Origin: Cenococcum geophilum 1.58
Lineage: Eukaryota > Ascomycota > Dothideomycetes > Gloniales > Gloniaceae
Direction of reading: 5' to 3'
Assembly (NCBI GenBank): GCA_001692895.1
Contig: KV748178.1
Location: forward strand, 620,001-684,000
Length of the DNA stretch: 64,000 nt
Under the pieces are notes generated by a model, which saw only the letters and a list, made by a program, of their open reading frames with translations, had not been told where the DNA came from and made no database searches. Positions 1 to 11,049 of this stretch are shown in pieces (the first letter of the stretch is position 1; the number at the start of each line of letters is the position of its first letter). Both the position numbers and the translations under genes were made by a program.

Positions 1-2868
1 AGCTCTTAAAGCTTTAACGCAGTAATTACTTTTACGCTTTCTTGCGTTTCTTCTACGCGAGTTTATAAAATAGCGTTAATTATAGTAAATAGTAAAAAAA
101 CAATAGTATTACCGAGAAAGAAAATATACCTTTTATCTATATAGACTTCTTATATATCTTACAACAATATTTAAAAGTGTTAGGTTTCCTATCCATTCTC
201 TATTACTTTTCTTAGAAAATCTATTACTTCTAAGATAAACCTCATAAGTATAGAAATAGGAGACTGCTATACGCATTTTTTTACGTATATAACTAGGTTC
301 TATTCTTACTTTCTTATAGTAACTAAGAAAATAAGCTAGGTTTGGCCTTTTTATAGACAGACTAAATCCATAGGTATATTAATGGTAGAACATCTTTATT
401 TAGCTTTTTAATAAACTTTTTAAGGTTTAGGGCTTCCTTTTTATAAATCTAATGTACTTTTTAATTTGCCTAGAATTACCTTATTAGATATAAGTATTTT
501 TAACTAAATTCTTAGAATATATAAGAAATATACCCTATATAACCTAATAAAGTTATAGGTACTAATACACCCTCTATAGCCTTATATATAGTTTTAAATA
601 ACTTATTAATTCTAACAGAATTATTAGTTTCTGCTACTAAAATCTCTTATTACTTATTAAGTTCCTTATTAATTTTAGCATCTTTTATAGCTTTCTATAT
701 ATGATTTAAGGGAGTTTTAGTATCTAATAACAAAAAAAAAGAGTTAATTTAAGAGAGATAAGACATTTTCCGAAAAGAATGGAAGTAATTCTTAAATTTT
801 CTAAGGCTGGTAGTATGTAAAAAACAATTAAAAGGTTTTTAGTAAAAATAAGGTGCGGGGTAAGTCCTTTATTAAAAAAAATCTAAAAAATAATTAGCGT
901 TTTATAGAAAAAACCACTAATATAGCTATTTTCGCTATATAAATCTAAAATTAAAAATTTAAAAATTTAAGATATTTTAATAAAATCTTAAAAAGCTCTA
1001 TTATAATAATTGTTTTTATAGTATAGCTTTATTAAAAAAAAAGTAGCAGCTTAATTAGGGCATAAAAGGGACCTTAGGTTTAATAAGAAATAAAGCTTAA
1101 GATACTATAGTTGCTATTTAAAATAAACGGCTTTTTAGGTTTACTAAGGAATTTATTTAATTAGGAAGAAGAATATATAAAGAGATTGTAATTTATAAAG
1201 AAATATTAGTATAACTATAAAGAGAGTATATCCTTAATAGAAAAATATAATTTAATTATTTAAGCAAAATAAAGGAGAAATGGTATAGTTTCTCGAAGAA
1301 TCTAATATAAAGGATGTTAATCCTCTAAGAATTTACCTATACCGTGCAAATAATCTTTAAAAATACTAAAAGATACCTTTACTTTTTAGTTCCTCTAAGG
1401 CCCACTTTTATACTCCTTTAGTCTCTAAGAATTCCTTTAATATATCTTAGCTGCATTAAGAAAGGGACCGCGCTTTATTTCTCTAAGTAAAGGTTATTAT
1501 TTAAAGGCAGAATTTATTTAATTTTAACTTAAATATTAAAACTGCTAGAGATTTTACTTTAGTGCAGCGAGGTCTTTAGAAGACTTTTTTAGAACTTATT
1601 TTAGTTTAATGCTATTTAGCACCTTAAGTATTAACCTTAATTTTCTAGTTAAATACCCTTAAATCTTCTCTACTACTTTAAAAAAAACTATTACTTATTT
1701 AGGGAAATTACTATAAACAGAACACTACTAAAGTTCTTAAATAAGAATATTATATAGCCGTACGGAATTATTAGTTATACTAATAATATTTCTTAATTAT
1801 TTTATAATTGGCACTACTCTTTACTTATGGAAGTAAAATATGTTCCAATTTCATTAAAATATTAGGCTTAATTATACTATAGCGTAGTAAAAGAGTCTTA
1901 GGAAACCTTAAAAAAGGGCTATTTAGAGTAAAAGGTATTAATATATCTAATTTATATTAAAAGCCCTACCTATATTTACTAATTATACTTTATTTTATAG
2001 ACTATTATATTAATATATAGTATATATTCTAGTAAAACTGCTTTTTAGAAGGACTTTTCTATAGTTAATAAAAGCTTTAAGTAGAGTAGGCGCATAAAAT
2101 GGATAGAAATAGTATTAAAAGCTTGGTTAAAATATTAAACAATTAATACCGAGGATGTTATAAGGCCTTATCTACTAAATTTTTTAAGAAAATCTTAAAA
2201 GTGGGCATACGCTATAAGCACGAATTTTTAACGTAGTAGATACTAAATCTTATTATAAATTCTAAATGCGCACTTATAATTTATTAGAAAAAGCGAGAGG
2301 AAAACCCGCAAAAAAGTTTTATTATTTTATTACGCTAATTAAGATTATTATTATCCTAAGGCCAAGATTCCCCTTTAAGTTCTTAGTATTTCTAAATAAT
2401 TTGGTAATTACTCTTATATACCTCTACCTTTAAACCTTTTTAATATATAAAAACTTCGTTAAAACCCAGTAATTTTCCTTAATATTTACCTCTTGCCCAA
2501 ATTCCTAGTAGCACCCCTTAAAAATAATTACCTTTACTATATTTAGACCTCTACTAAACTATTACCGGACGGTTACTAAACAGTTACTTTTTAGTCTTAA
2601 AGAAGCTTTAAGCTAATTTTACTAGTAATTACGTGCCTTTAGAAACCTGGCGCTAGGTTCTATTATAACAGTCTATTAAGTACTAGAAAAAGGACTATAT
2701 ATATTTTTTTTTCTTAGAAAATATATAAAATGCGATATATTATCTTATACTTTTAGAGTAAGTCTAACTCCGTACCCTATCTTATGTTAAGGCGTACTAG
2801 GTATTTTTAGGCATTAACTAAGCCGTATATAGAATCTTGCTACCTTTTCCAAGAAAGGGGCTTATCTT
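1..2868. other. Unassigned AT-rich, RIP-mutated sequence
   Basis: I see no recognisable gene, LTR or terminal repeat in this stretch. All six frames are full of TAA/TAG stops, and long A/T runs are common (for example 730-738, 1032-1042 and 2705-2713). TA-rich composition matches the mutated transposons to the right, so this is probably also decayed repeat DNA. A weak coding-like trace on the + strand lies at about 2040-2290, but I cannot assign it to a family. Confidence 0.6.
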
Positions 2869-4670
2869 TAGTGGTAACGTTAAGATTTGGCCTAAGCGCG
2901 CGTGGCCTGGGCAGTCTAAGCCCGCTTAGACGTCGGACCGTTACTTTTCCGGTTTAAAGGTTTACTTCTTCTTTTAGTAAACTATACCTATAAGGAAGCA
3001 CTAATTAACTCTAGTAGTACTATACCTAAGATAATTAATAAGTCTTTCCTTTTTAATAAAGCGATCCTTAAATAAAACCTACTTTCCTTTCTTATATTAA
3101 TACACCTCTTAATTAACGCGTGGACGTTGCCAAATTAGAAAACTTTTATTATAATTTACGCTTACTTTATTAAAAGTATAGATATACTAAGGAAGGCCTT
3201 ATTTGCTCTACCCTACCTCCTTAGTAAATATAGCGGCGATAAACAGGTAGAAGTCCTTTAGTAAGTCCTTAAAGATTATAAACTACTTAATAAGATTAGC
3301 TACTATATAGGCGATAATTATAGTAGTAACAATAAGCTTCTGTAGAGGCTTTTTATAAGACTTAAAGAAGAAGAAATAGAGTCCTAATACGACGTATAGT
3401 AATATTATATTCGCTGCTATAGGTACGTACTTAATATAGCCGTATAAGCTTTCTTCTTTTCTAAGGATAAGGAAACTGCTAATACTGCCTTTAAAGATGC
3501 TTATAAAAGGCTTAAAGCAGAGTTAGATCTTAAAGATAATTAGATTAAAGAGATTCTTACTAAAAGGTTTTAAAAAGGGAAAGCTAGTAAGTTCACTTAT
3601 TGCGAGATTAGTCCTTTAGGTAAGATATATAACGTTATTATACATATTTAAAGCTCTACCGCTTACTATAACCACTTTATTATAATTGCTTTAAGGGCTA
3701 TTTCTATAGATAATAATACGCGGTAGAACTCGTGGTATAATATAATTATAGTAACTCTTAAATTAAAAGGCGTAATTAGTAAATACTAGGAGGAGTATCT
3801 TAAGAAGTTTAATAAGGAGGATATCCTTAACGCGACTAATTAGAAAGCTCTTAAAGATATTAGAGACTTCCTTTAGCCCTTTAAAAGAGTTATAAAAGAA
3901 ATAAAAGGTAATAAAGCCACCCTTAATAAGGTGCTTTTTACGATAGATTTTATAGTAGAGCACTTTAAATTAGCTTTCTAAAAGTATATTACTAATTAGA
4001 AGCTATATAACTGCATATACACTAGTTGGCACGCCTTTAATAAATACTACCTTAAACCCGACGAAGTAACCGCGTATGGTGTAGCCTTACTATTAGCTCA
4101 TTACTAGAGGAAGGCCTATATTAATCGCAATTAGAAACCCGCTTAAAGGAAGCCCGTAGTTAATATAGCTTAAAGGCTTTAGGTAAAGGAGTATAAGGAT
4201 AAGTACATAGCTAAGGAGGGAGAGAAAGCCACTAATTATAATTCCGAGCTTAATAAGTACGATCTTTAAAGTAGGAAGTAGTTAAGTTTTAATTTAATTA
4301 AGGACAAGTTCGATTACTTTATTAACGCCTCCCCTATAAATCTTCCTGCCGATATAACTGCCCTTAATTAGTAGCTTAATCTAAGTAATCGCGTGGCGTA
4401 CCTATCGCTCTATTATATAGCGATAGATATTCTATCTATACTACCTATATTGGCTAAGCTAGAACGTATTTTCTTAAAAGCGTGGTAAACGATTTCTTAG
4501 TAGCGTATAAGGCTTGGGCTAGTTAATATTAAGCGATCGGAGTGTTTAAAGTTGTAGGTAAGAGGAGAAATTATATTAGGCTGGAGGAGAGAACAGCTGG
4601 TAAGGAATAAGGGAGGGGGGGGATAAGGCCTTTAGGAAGCTGTCGACCTTAATAAATAACTATAACACTA
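2869..4670 (+). mobile_element. hAT-1: decayed hAT-superfamily DNA transposon
   Basis: The body holds a decayed hAT transposase frame. Candidate imperfect terminal repeats are TAGTGGTAACGTTA at 2869 and, reversed, TAGTGTTATAGTTA ending at 4670, with 11 of 14 bases matching. The 5' edge is followed by a GC-rich subterminal stretch (2893-2940), as in some fungal hAT ends. No convincing 8-bp target duplication flanks these edges, so the borders are tentative. At about 1.8 kb it is short for the family, and no N-terminal BED finger is visible, which suggests an internal or 5' deletion. Confidence 0.55.
2975..4655 (+). pseudogene. hAT transposase pseudogene (hAT-1)
   Basis: hAT transposases cut and paste their element with an RNase H-like DDE core and dimerise through a C-terminal hATC domain. 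In one + frame I see, in order: INAWTLPN at about 3115 (family motif D-x-W-T-S-P-N), YIGDNYSSNNKLL at about 3305 (family G-D-N-A-S-S-N-D), YRYVLNIAV at about 3420, and the hATC signature AIDILSILPILAKLERIF followed by RLGLVNIKRSECLK at about 4420-4550. Gln and Trp codons are TAG/TAA throughout, and a run of G at 4614-4621 shifts the frame near the end. The original start is not visible. It is certainly non-functional. The family call is strong because several separate motifs fall in order. Confidence 0.8.
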
Positions 4671-5024
4671 TACTAAAACTGGTTATATAGCTTATATAAG
4701 CCATATCGCGAATATCTATTTATATCGCAATATTTTAGCTCCCTTAATAATAACGATTAATATTTAGTTAAAATATCAATCTATTTATTACTAGAACTAC
4801 TATCCATAGGCTCTATATTTATAGACAATTAATTAAAACTCTAGCTATATAGTTATTTAGTTAAAGCTTTATATCTATACAGTTGTTTAACTAGGGCTTT
4901 GCATTTATAGTTAATTAAGGCTCTTAGTATTAACTAGACGTTTAATTTAGAGACCTGTTTTAAGACTTTCTTCTTTATAAGCACTAATAGTAGCTTCCTC
5001 TAAACTACTACAATTAGCGTAGTT
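4671..5024. other. Spacer between the two hAT elements
   Basis: No element could be assigned. On the - strand one frame from 5024 to about 4670 is interrupted only by TAG/TAA of the type RIP creates and might be a relic of the DNA into which hAT-2 inserted. The frame has no motif I recognise. Confidence 0.4.
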
Positions 5025-5159
5025 GTCAATAATTTATTGTTAAGCGTATTATTGATATCGCTTATTAATAAGATCGATATCGATTAAATTTCTTATTAAT
5101 AATTCTTAGCATCTATATAAATTTTAAAACCACTTTAAAAATCTACCTTTTTCCAGCAT

Positions 5160-7240
5160 TACACGAAATATAGATTCTAAAGTTAATTTATCTTCTCTTA
5201 CCCCTTTAACTACTTAAGACTTAATTAAAACTATATTAAAACAGAGTAAAAAACGTACGCCTACAGCTACTGAAACTTAGGCCTACGCACGCGAGCTAAG
5301 GGATGGAGAGCCAGAAAAATAAGAAAAAAACTGTATTTTCTACTACAAATACTGTTTAGATCTACTATATAGTACTCTTACCAGTAATAGCTTCCGAGCT
5401 TACCTTAATAATAAATATAGAATTAAGGTTAAATTAACTCTAGGCCCTATTTAATCAGCAACTCTTAATTAATTGTAATAGCTATATATCAGAGTAATAT
5501 CCACAGGTTAAACGCAATAGCTTAATGCCTAAGTTCTTAGAAAGTCTTAGATAAAGATATTATTAATAAGGCGCTAGTTACTATAATTGTTATAGGAAAT
5601 CTTCCGTTCCGTATTATTAAACAGCTGGAGTTTTATACCTTTTGTTAAGTTCTTAACCCTAAAGTAAAAGGTAATATTATAACTACACGCTCTAAAGTTG
5701 CAAAGAAGATTAAAAAATTATGGCTATTCTATAAAGACCTTGTTTAAAAGAAGCTTTAGTTAATAATAGTAAGTGTTTATCTTTTACTTAATATTTAGAC
5801 CTCCCTAAATAAACTTCTTCTTCTTAGGATCTGCGCCTACCTTATTAAAGCAATTAATAAAAAGCTGTTAAATATTCTTATTGCGCTTTGTCTAGTTGCA
5901 AATTATAATAGAAGTAAGTAATTTTCTACTCTTTTTCCGGTCCTTTAAGAGTATAGGATTATATAAAAAATTAGTGTTATTATTTCTAATAACGCTTCTT
6001 TAAATAATACTCTTTGCTAATAATTTAATATTTACCTCTAGGAGGAAGAGGTAATTAAGTAAGATGCTTTATATCAACTGATTTGCTATATTAGGTATAT
6101 TATTAACCTAGCTATATAAGCCTTTTTATTTTAAAATCTAATTAAAATAAAGTAAGTTAAATAGTATAATAAATAGGAAAGAATAGGAGAAGTTAGAAAT
6201 AAAGAAGAGAAGTAGGTAACCTTTTAAGTAATAGGTCTACTTAGAAAACTTTATAATAATATTATATATATCCGCAGTTCCACTAATTGCATAAAGGAGT
6301 TTAAAGCTCTAGTAGGAAGGTTAATTCCCCTTAATAATTGGATAAGATAGAATAGCTAGTATCTAATACTACTTATAGCAATTAAAAAAGTAGGAGCTAT
6401 TAACACCTATTTAAAGAATAACTTCGCTATACTTAAAAAGGACTATCTTTCTCTAAGCGACTAGGATCAACTTCAGAAGATTAAGGCATTTCTTTAACTA
6501 TTCTATTAAGCGACACTTAAAACTTAAGGATATAATGCAATAATTAATCGTGTACTGTTTATAATAGATATCCTTATTTAATACTTTACAAAGGCTCTCT
6601 CCAACTATGCCGATAATAAAGAGTTTAGTTCCCAAATTAAAAAGGAATAGAAGGCCTTTAATAAGTACTATACTAAGATAGACAACTCCCCTCTTTACGC
6701 GGCTGCTTTTATTCTTTATCTAAACTGATATATAAAGTATATTCGCGTGAATTAGAAGGTAAAGTGGCAAAAGCTAGTTCTTAAGAAGGTAAAAGAGCTT
6801 TAGGAGTCCTATTAGGAAAAAAGCCCTTTCCCTCTTATTTCTTTATATAAAAGGAAGTCTACTTAAAGTAAAGATCTTAATATGTTTAATTAGATTGCTT
6901 AGGACCTAGGAAAGTATACTTAATTAGTAAGTTAGGATAAGTATAAAGACTATTTTAATAGAGAACTATATAATATTGGAAAATTTTCTACTCTTAAATA
7001 GTAGTATTAAGATTAACAAAGAAAGCGTTAGCTAAGGTTATCGTTTATAGCAATTAATATTTTATTAATTCTAGCTATAAGCGATGTATTAAAGCGAGCC
7101 TTTTTAGGAGGGCGTCGTATAATTTTATGGGAAATGGTACAGCTAGGGGCTAAAAATATTAAAAGAGTAGAGTGTTTAAAACATTGTAAACGGAGTAGTA
7201 TTATAAAGGATAAGCTTAGAATAGAGCCCAAGGTATAAGC
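5160..7240 (+). pseudogene. hAT transposase pseudogene with BED-like finger (hAT-2)
   Basis: Near the N-terminus (about 5330-5425) a BED-type zinc finger is readable: CIFYYKYC, then SNSFRAYLNNKYRI, in which Tyr stands where the family has Cys and His (TGY/CAY to TAY). Downstream come LPFRIIKQPEF at about 5600, ISVYLLLNIWTSLNKLL at about 5775 (family D-x-W-T-S-P-N), and the C-terminal hATC dimerisation domain at about 7060-7240: FIAINILLILAISDVLKRAF, GGRRIILWEMVQLGAKNIKR, VECLKHCKRSSIIKDKL. The reading ends with TAA at 7237. Around 690 codons fits a full-length hAT transposase. Stops are mainly at Gln/Trp positions. The hATC region is the best preserved part. Non-functional; the family call is firm. 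Confidence 0.85.
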
Positions 7241-7250
7241 CGATTAATAC

Positions 7251-7708
7251 TATTACGGTATAGGCAGAAAACGGCGGATTGTAGTAGAACTTGGTAGATA
7301 GTTGCGGTGGAACTTAGTAGATAGTTACGGTGGAACTAGTAAAACTTAGTGGACAGTTAGGGTAGAACTCAGTAGACAGTTAGGGTGGAACTCAGTGGAT
7401 AGTTGCGGTGGAATTTAGTAGACAGTTGCAGTGGAATTCGGTAGACAGTTATAGTGGAATTCGGTAGACAGTTACAGTAGAACTCGGTAGACAGTTATAG
7501 TAGAACTTAGTAAATAGCTACAGTGGAACTTAGTAGGTAGCTATAGTTATATAACTAAAAGATTGTATAAAACTTTAAGCGGCGCTGCTTATCTTTTTCT
7601 CCTTTACTTTCTCTGGCTTTAGATCTTCGTTAATAAATAATCCAATTATATAGGCTTGCATGCATCCTCTTTGCTATACTTATACCTAAATTAACTAAAT
7701 CGCTAATA
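7251..7708 (+). repeat. Solo LTR K (same family as element G)
   Basis: The segment starts TATTACGG (from TGTTACGG) and ends CTAATA (from CTAACA), and is flanked by a perfect 5-bp duplication aatac (7246-7250 and 7709-7713). Removing it rejoins the hAT-2 3' noncoding sequence so that it matches the second copy of that sequence at 7941-8015 (AATACTAAGCATT...). Its 3' half (7550-7660) is the reverse complement of 11765-11875 in element G, so K is a G-family LTR. At 458 bp it is longer than G's 288-bp LTR because of an internal tandem array. No internal element sequence remains, as expected after LTR-LTR recombination. Confidence 0.85.
7282..7549 (+). repeat. Minisatellite of about 11 units of 22-25 bp inside LTR K
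   Basis: Eleven head-to-tail units of the form GTGGAACTCGGTAGACAGTT plus 2-3 bases, each slightly diverged, mostly by C/T and G/A changes. A related shorter array (AGAACTTAGTAG) lies at 8973-9035 in the J LTR, whereas G's own LTR has a different longer unit (about 11910-12015). There are no unique spacers, so this is not a CRISPR array. Confidence 0.85.
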
Positions 7709-7735
7709 AATACTAAGCATTATTAACAGATTTGG

Positions 7736-7907
7736 TAATAAGTAAGCTAAGTAGGCTTAGGACTAAGCTTAAAGCCGTATAAGTGCTATAGAGTGGTAAA
7801 AGCTTAAGTATAAGGTTATTAATATAGTCTATAGTATTATGCAAGGTATTTATATTAACCCGTGTACGGCTTTAAGCTTAGTCTTAAGCCGCTAAGCTTG
7901 CTTATTA
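7736..7907. mobile_element. MITE-like inverted-repeat element
   Basis: The left arm from 7736 (TAATAAGTAAGCTAAGTAGG...) and the reverse complement of the right arm from 7907 (TAATAAGCAAGCTTAGCGG...) match for about 45 bases with a few transitions, ending in ...AAGCTTAAAGCCGTA. About 80 bp separate the arms and there is no coding capacity. If the outer TA on each side is a target duplication, the element is 7738-7905 and Tc1/mariner-like; this superfamily assignment is inference. It sits in the 3' noncoding part of hAT-2. Confidence 0.75.
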
Positions 7908-7940
7908 TTAACTCTAATTATTAATAAGAAAAGTTATTAA

Positions 7941-8015
7941 TACTAATTAGTATTATAAAGAATGAGCTTAAGATAGAGTCCAAAGCGTTATACGGTAAAT
8001 ACTAAGCATTGTTAA
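7941..8015 (+). repeat. Second copy of the hAT-2 transposase 3' end
   Basis: TATTATAAAGAATGAGCTTA and the following bases repeat the last codons and 3' noncoding sequence of the hAT-2 transposase at 7200-7245, then continue into AAATACTAAGCATTGTTAAC, matching 7709-7727. This is either a local duplication or the tail of an older hAT copy. It provides an independent reference for the site before K inserted. Confidence 0.75.
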
Positions 8016-8098
8016 CAAGCGTTATTAATATTAATTAATATCAACGTTTAATAAGCAATATTGATTAAAGCCTTATTAACTTATTAACAACTACACTA

Positions 8099-8760
8099 TT
8101 TGGCCTATTGTTGTTCTGCGCGATAGTTCTTTACAAAGTGCCTTTAGAGCCGCTACTAGCATAATCCGGATAATTTAAAAGAGGATAAAGCTAAGCTAGA
8201 ATAGAAAGCTTTTAAAGATAGATCCGATCTCGTGTGCTTATAACCTTACTTAGTATTATATCCTTTGTCTATAAAGGGTAGTACTAACTTCCTTTACCGC
8301 CGGATGTCTTAGATCTCGTTTCCATCTAATTAATTGGCCTTTAGCCACCCGTCTCTGCGTCTTTAATAAAGGTCTGGCTATGCTTAGTAGTAGATCTTAG
8401 TAACTCTAACCACCAGTTAAAATTGTCTAATTAGCTTACTAGTTTGCCTAACGTCCTTATATATAACTTTTTAAGACTATCTAGCCCATACTCTTTTACC
8501 TCTTATTGCTACTCTTTAGCCTATACGTTAAGTCTAGCTGTTCTATCTTTTTCCGGTACTGCCTAGTTCCCCTTACTATTTAATATTACCTAGTTTTCTT
8601 TTACTATCTTATCTATCTAGTTAGCGGTTCTTCTATAGCTATAATATATTCCTATATATCTTTTATATATATAGCACTAGACTTCTAATCTAAAGAGCTT
8701 GCCGTTATTACTATATGGAATGCCATAAAATATATAGGAGGGTATGGCCTCTCTAAGATG
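8099..8760 (-). pseudogene. Gag-like or unknown decayed reading frame next to LTR J
   Basis: I do not recognise this frame by family. Reading leftward from about 8757, one - strand frame gives about 215 codons broken by TAG (Trp/Gln-type) and a few TAA, with stretches such as EAIPSYIFYGIPYSNNGKLF and LDSLKKLYIRTLGKLVS. Its composition looks protein-like and it lies directly downstream of an LTR in the same orientation, where gag is expected. The frame runs up to the hAT-2 end at 8098, so it may have been cut by that insertion. It could also be chance openness. Confidence 0.35.
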
Positions 8761-8789
8761 GAAAAGTTATAGTGCTATTTATCTGTTTG

Positions 8790-9151
8790 TGTCACGGAGT
8801 AAGTATAAGCGGCGATAATATATAGTAAGGTAGATATTATTAAGCTATATATATAAACTGCGTAAGAAGTTAAGACGTTATATAAGGAAAGAAGGTAGGA
8901 AATAGAAAGAAAGGGTATATATTATAGACTTAGTTGCTTAGTTAATATATATATATAGCAGAATAGGATTTAGGTGGTAGTCCTAGCAGAACTTAGCAGG
9001 ATTTAGTAGAACTTAGTAGAACTTAGTGGAAGATAGTAAAATACGGCAAATTGCCGTCAGATTACCGCAGATTACTATTAGATTGCCGTCTTATGGTCAA
9101 TCTCTAGTTGCTAAGTTAGTAGAAATAGGTAGATGTGTATAAGGTATTACA
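8790..9151 (-). repeat. LTR J
   Basis: On the - strand this begins TGTAATACC and ends CCGTGACA, the TG...CA form and end sequence shared by other LTRs here (D ends CCGTGACA/CCGTAACA). It carries an AGAACTTAGTAG-type repeat (8973-9035) upstream of a TTATATAAC box (about 8870, - strand), the same order as in LTR K. That order supports the - orientation, with internal sequence to the left. The flanks gtttg and ggggt do not match, so it is probably one end of a longer element rather than a solo LTR. It abuts the broken reverse transcriptase of G. Confidence 0.6.
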
Positions 9152-9169
9152 GGGGTGTCTTATAATAGG

Positions 9170-9640
9170 TAGTTAAAGAGTATATAGTTTATATACCGCT
9201 AGTACGTAGCCAGTCTATTAGTTAGTCTAAAAAGGAGTACCTTATATTTATATATTCTATAACAGGTCTAAAATATAGTAAGATTCTTAGACCTAGGGGC
9301 TATTTTAATTTAGTAGAAGGCCTATTAGATATTAAGCTTTATAAAGACCTTAGCTCTACTTATTCGGGCTAGAGTCTTATTAAGTAGGGGTAGTGGATAG
9401 CGGTCCTTGCGGGTTATATTATTTAGCTTATAGTAGTTAATGCAGAAGCGGAGTCCTTTATTTGGCTTTTTGATAAAGAAAATAGGTAAGGTAAAAGGGG
9501 CTTAGCTAGGCTTAATAAAGCCCTTATTTAGGTTATTAATAAAATACTACTTTATAGCCTATAATTTAGTAATAGACTGCTTATAGAGGGGGCTAAAGCT
9601 AAGGGTGTTTTCCTTACCCTGTTTAATCTTAATCTTATAG
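9170..9640 (-). pseudogene. Partial reverse transcriptase of element G
   Basis: The - frame reads FTLPIFFIKKPNKGLRFCIN, YYKLNNITRKDRYPLPLLNK, TLARISRAKVFIKLNI and, after two stops, YKYKVLLFRLTNRLATY with YINYILFNYL at about 9175. These are fingers and palm motifs of Ty3/Gypsy reverse transcriptase. The reading ends just before the catalytic YLDD box would occur and runs into LTR J. Upstream - strand sequence (about 9640-11040) should contain protease and linker, but I could not place motifs there. Confidence 0.8.
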
Positions 9641-11049
9641 TTATAGGGTTAGTAAAGTAGAAGTATATTAGATACTGCTTTAAAGAATATATTTTTTATT
9701 TTCTAGTGTTAATAGGGCAGCTTTTATTCTACTAGTTTCTTATCTATAAGCTCAGCTTTTGGTCCGCCATACTTACCTTCCTTTTCCTTAATTATTTAAT
9801 TAATTTTGTATAAGCTAGTTGTAAAGGCAATAGTATTAAGCTAAACCAAGTTCTAGTAGAATCCTATAGCACTAATATAGTATATATTAACTGGTGAGAG
9901 GTCCGCTGGTTTCTTTACGGATATTTATTAGGTTGTATTTTACGGTATAGGGTTTATAGTCTTCCTTAGCTTACGTTCCATTTTCCGTAAGTTATCTTTC
10001 CTATTTATTAGTTTAGTATAGCGTCTAATATTCCTAGCTTTCCTTTATAGCTGCGTAGGGCCTAAGTCCTCTATAGTTAGCTTAGCTAAGTTACTACTAG
10101 CTTCCTAGGTCTTTAGTATAGGTAGTATAATATAGCTAGTTTAGGGGCGGCGTAGTATACGGATTTATTGCGGGTTAAGCTATATATCTTTCTTAAAGGC
10201 CTAGTCCCTACGTATAGTATCTACCTAGTAAATAGTATTAATCTAGGGCCGTATAAGGTTTTTTAATATAATACTAATTTCTTTTATAAAAGAAGGGGTT
10301 AAGGATAGGATTTTAGGCTAGATAAGCCGCCTACTCCATATATTAGGCTATAAGCCTAAATAAGCTAGCTATTTTTCTTTTTAAGATTATATTATAGCTT
10401 CCTAGGTCCGTAATAAGGAAGGGGATATTATATTACCTTCGTCTATTAATATAGAGGTAAATCTATAAGATGGTTATAATAGGTGGCCCTATCTACCTAT
10501 TATACCCATAAATAGAAATTAGTTTAGGTGGTTCTTTAATAGGTGCATTTAAAAAGTTAGCTAGCTTTATAGCATACTAGGTATCTATTAAGGTAAAGGT
10601 ATTTACTCTAGAGTTAGCTAAAGCAGAGGTTAAAACTTAATATCTATTATGGAATAAAGTATAAGGGATAGTGTAGCTTCTTTTACTAACTAGCCGATCT
10701 AGATTAATATATAATATATTAATCCCTTTTAACCTTAGAGAGAAGTCTTCCTCTAGGGTTCCTTTTTTTTTTTTAACTTTATGCTATCTTCCTAAATTAA
10801 TAGGACCTCGTTTACTTTTACGTTTATTAGGTAATCCCTTATATAGTAGCTTTTCTAATTATAAGAAAAGCACTAAGGGCTTATATACGGGGGTTGCTAT
10901 ATATAGGCCAAGTATTTGCTAGACCTATAGTAGGACTAGTTATATAGCTAGCTGCTAAATTAGCGGTAGGCTATATAGATAGTGCTATAGGGGTTACTAA
11001 TTATACTGGGATATTATAGGCTGTTCTTATAATACTTATAGTCTAATTT

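Larger units (their letters stand above)
5025..8098 (+). mobile_element. hAT-2: decayed hAT transposon with inverted ends
   Basis: The ends are imperfect inverted repeats: TAGCGTAGTTGTCAATAA at 5025, and the reverse complement of TAGTGTAGTTGTTAATAA ending at 8098. They differ by C/T transitions only. Between them lies a near complete hAT transposase relic (about 5160-7240). The 3' noncoding part has been enlarged by solo LTR K (7251-7708), an inverted-repeat element (7736-7907) and a second copy of the transposase 3' end (7941-7990). The 8-bp flanks (actacaat and tttggcct) do not match, so either the target duplication has decayed or the edges are off by a few bases. Confidence 0.75.

Noticed and set aside
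7028-7231. Open 67-codon - strand frame
   Set aside because: Antisense shadow of the hATC domain of the hAT-2 transposase, which reads well on the + strand.
7282-7549. Possible CRISPR array
   Set aside because: The units are contiguous diverged tandem repeats with no unique spacers, inside an LTR of a eukaryotic retroelement.
8670-8700. tRNA-like anticodon arm (CTAGACTTCTAATCTAA)
   Set aside because: No matching acceptor stem, D arm or T arm with GGTTC-type loop can be built around it.
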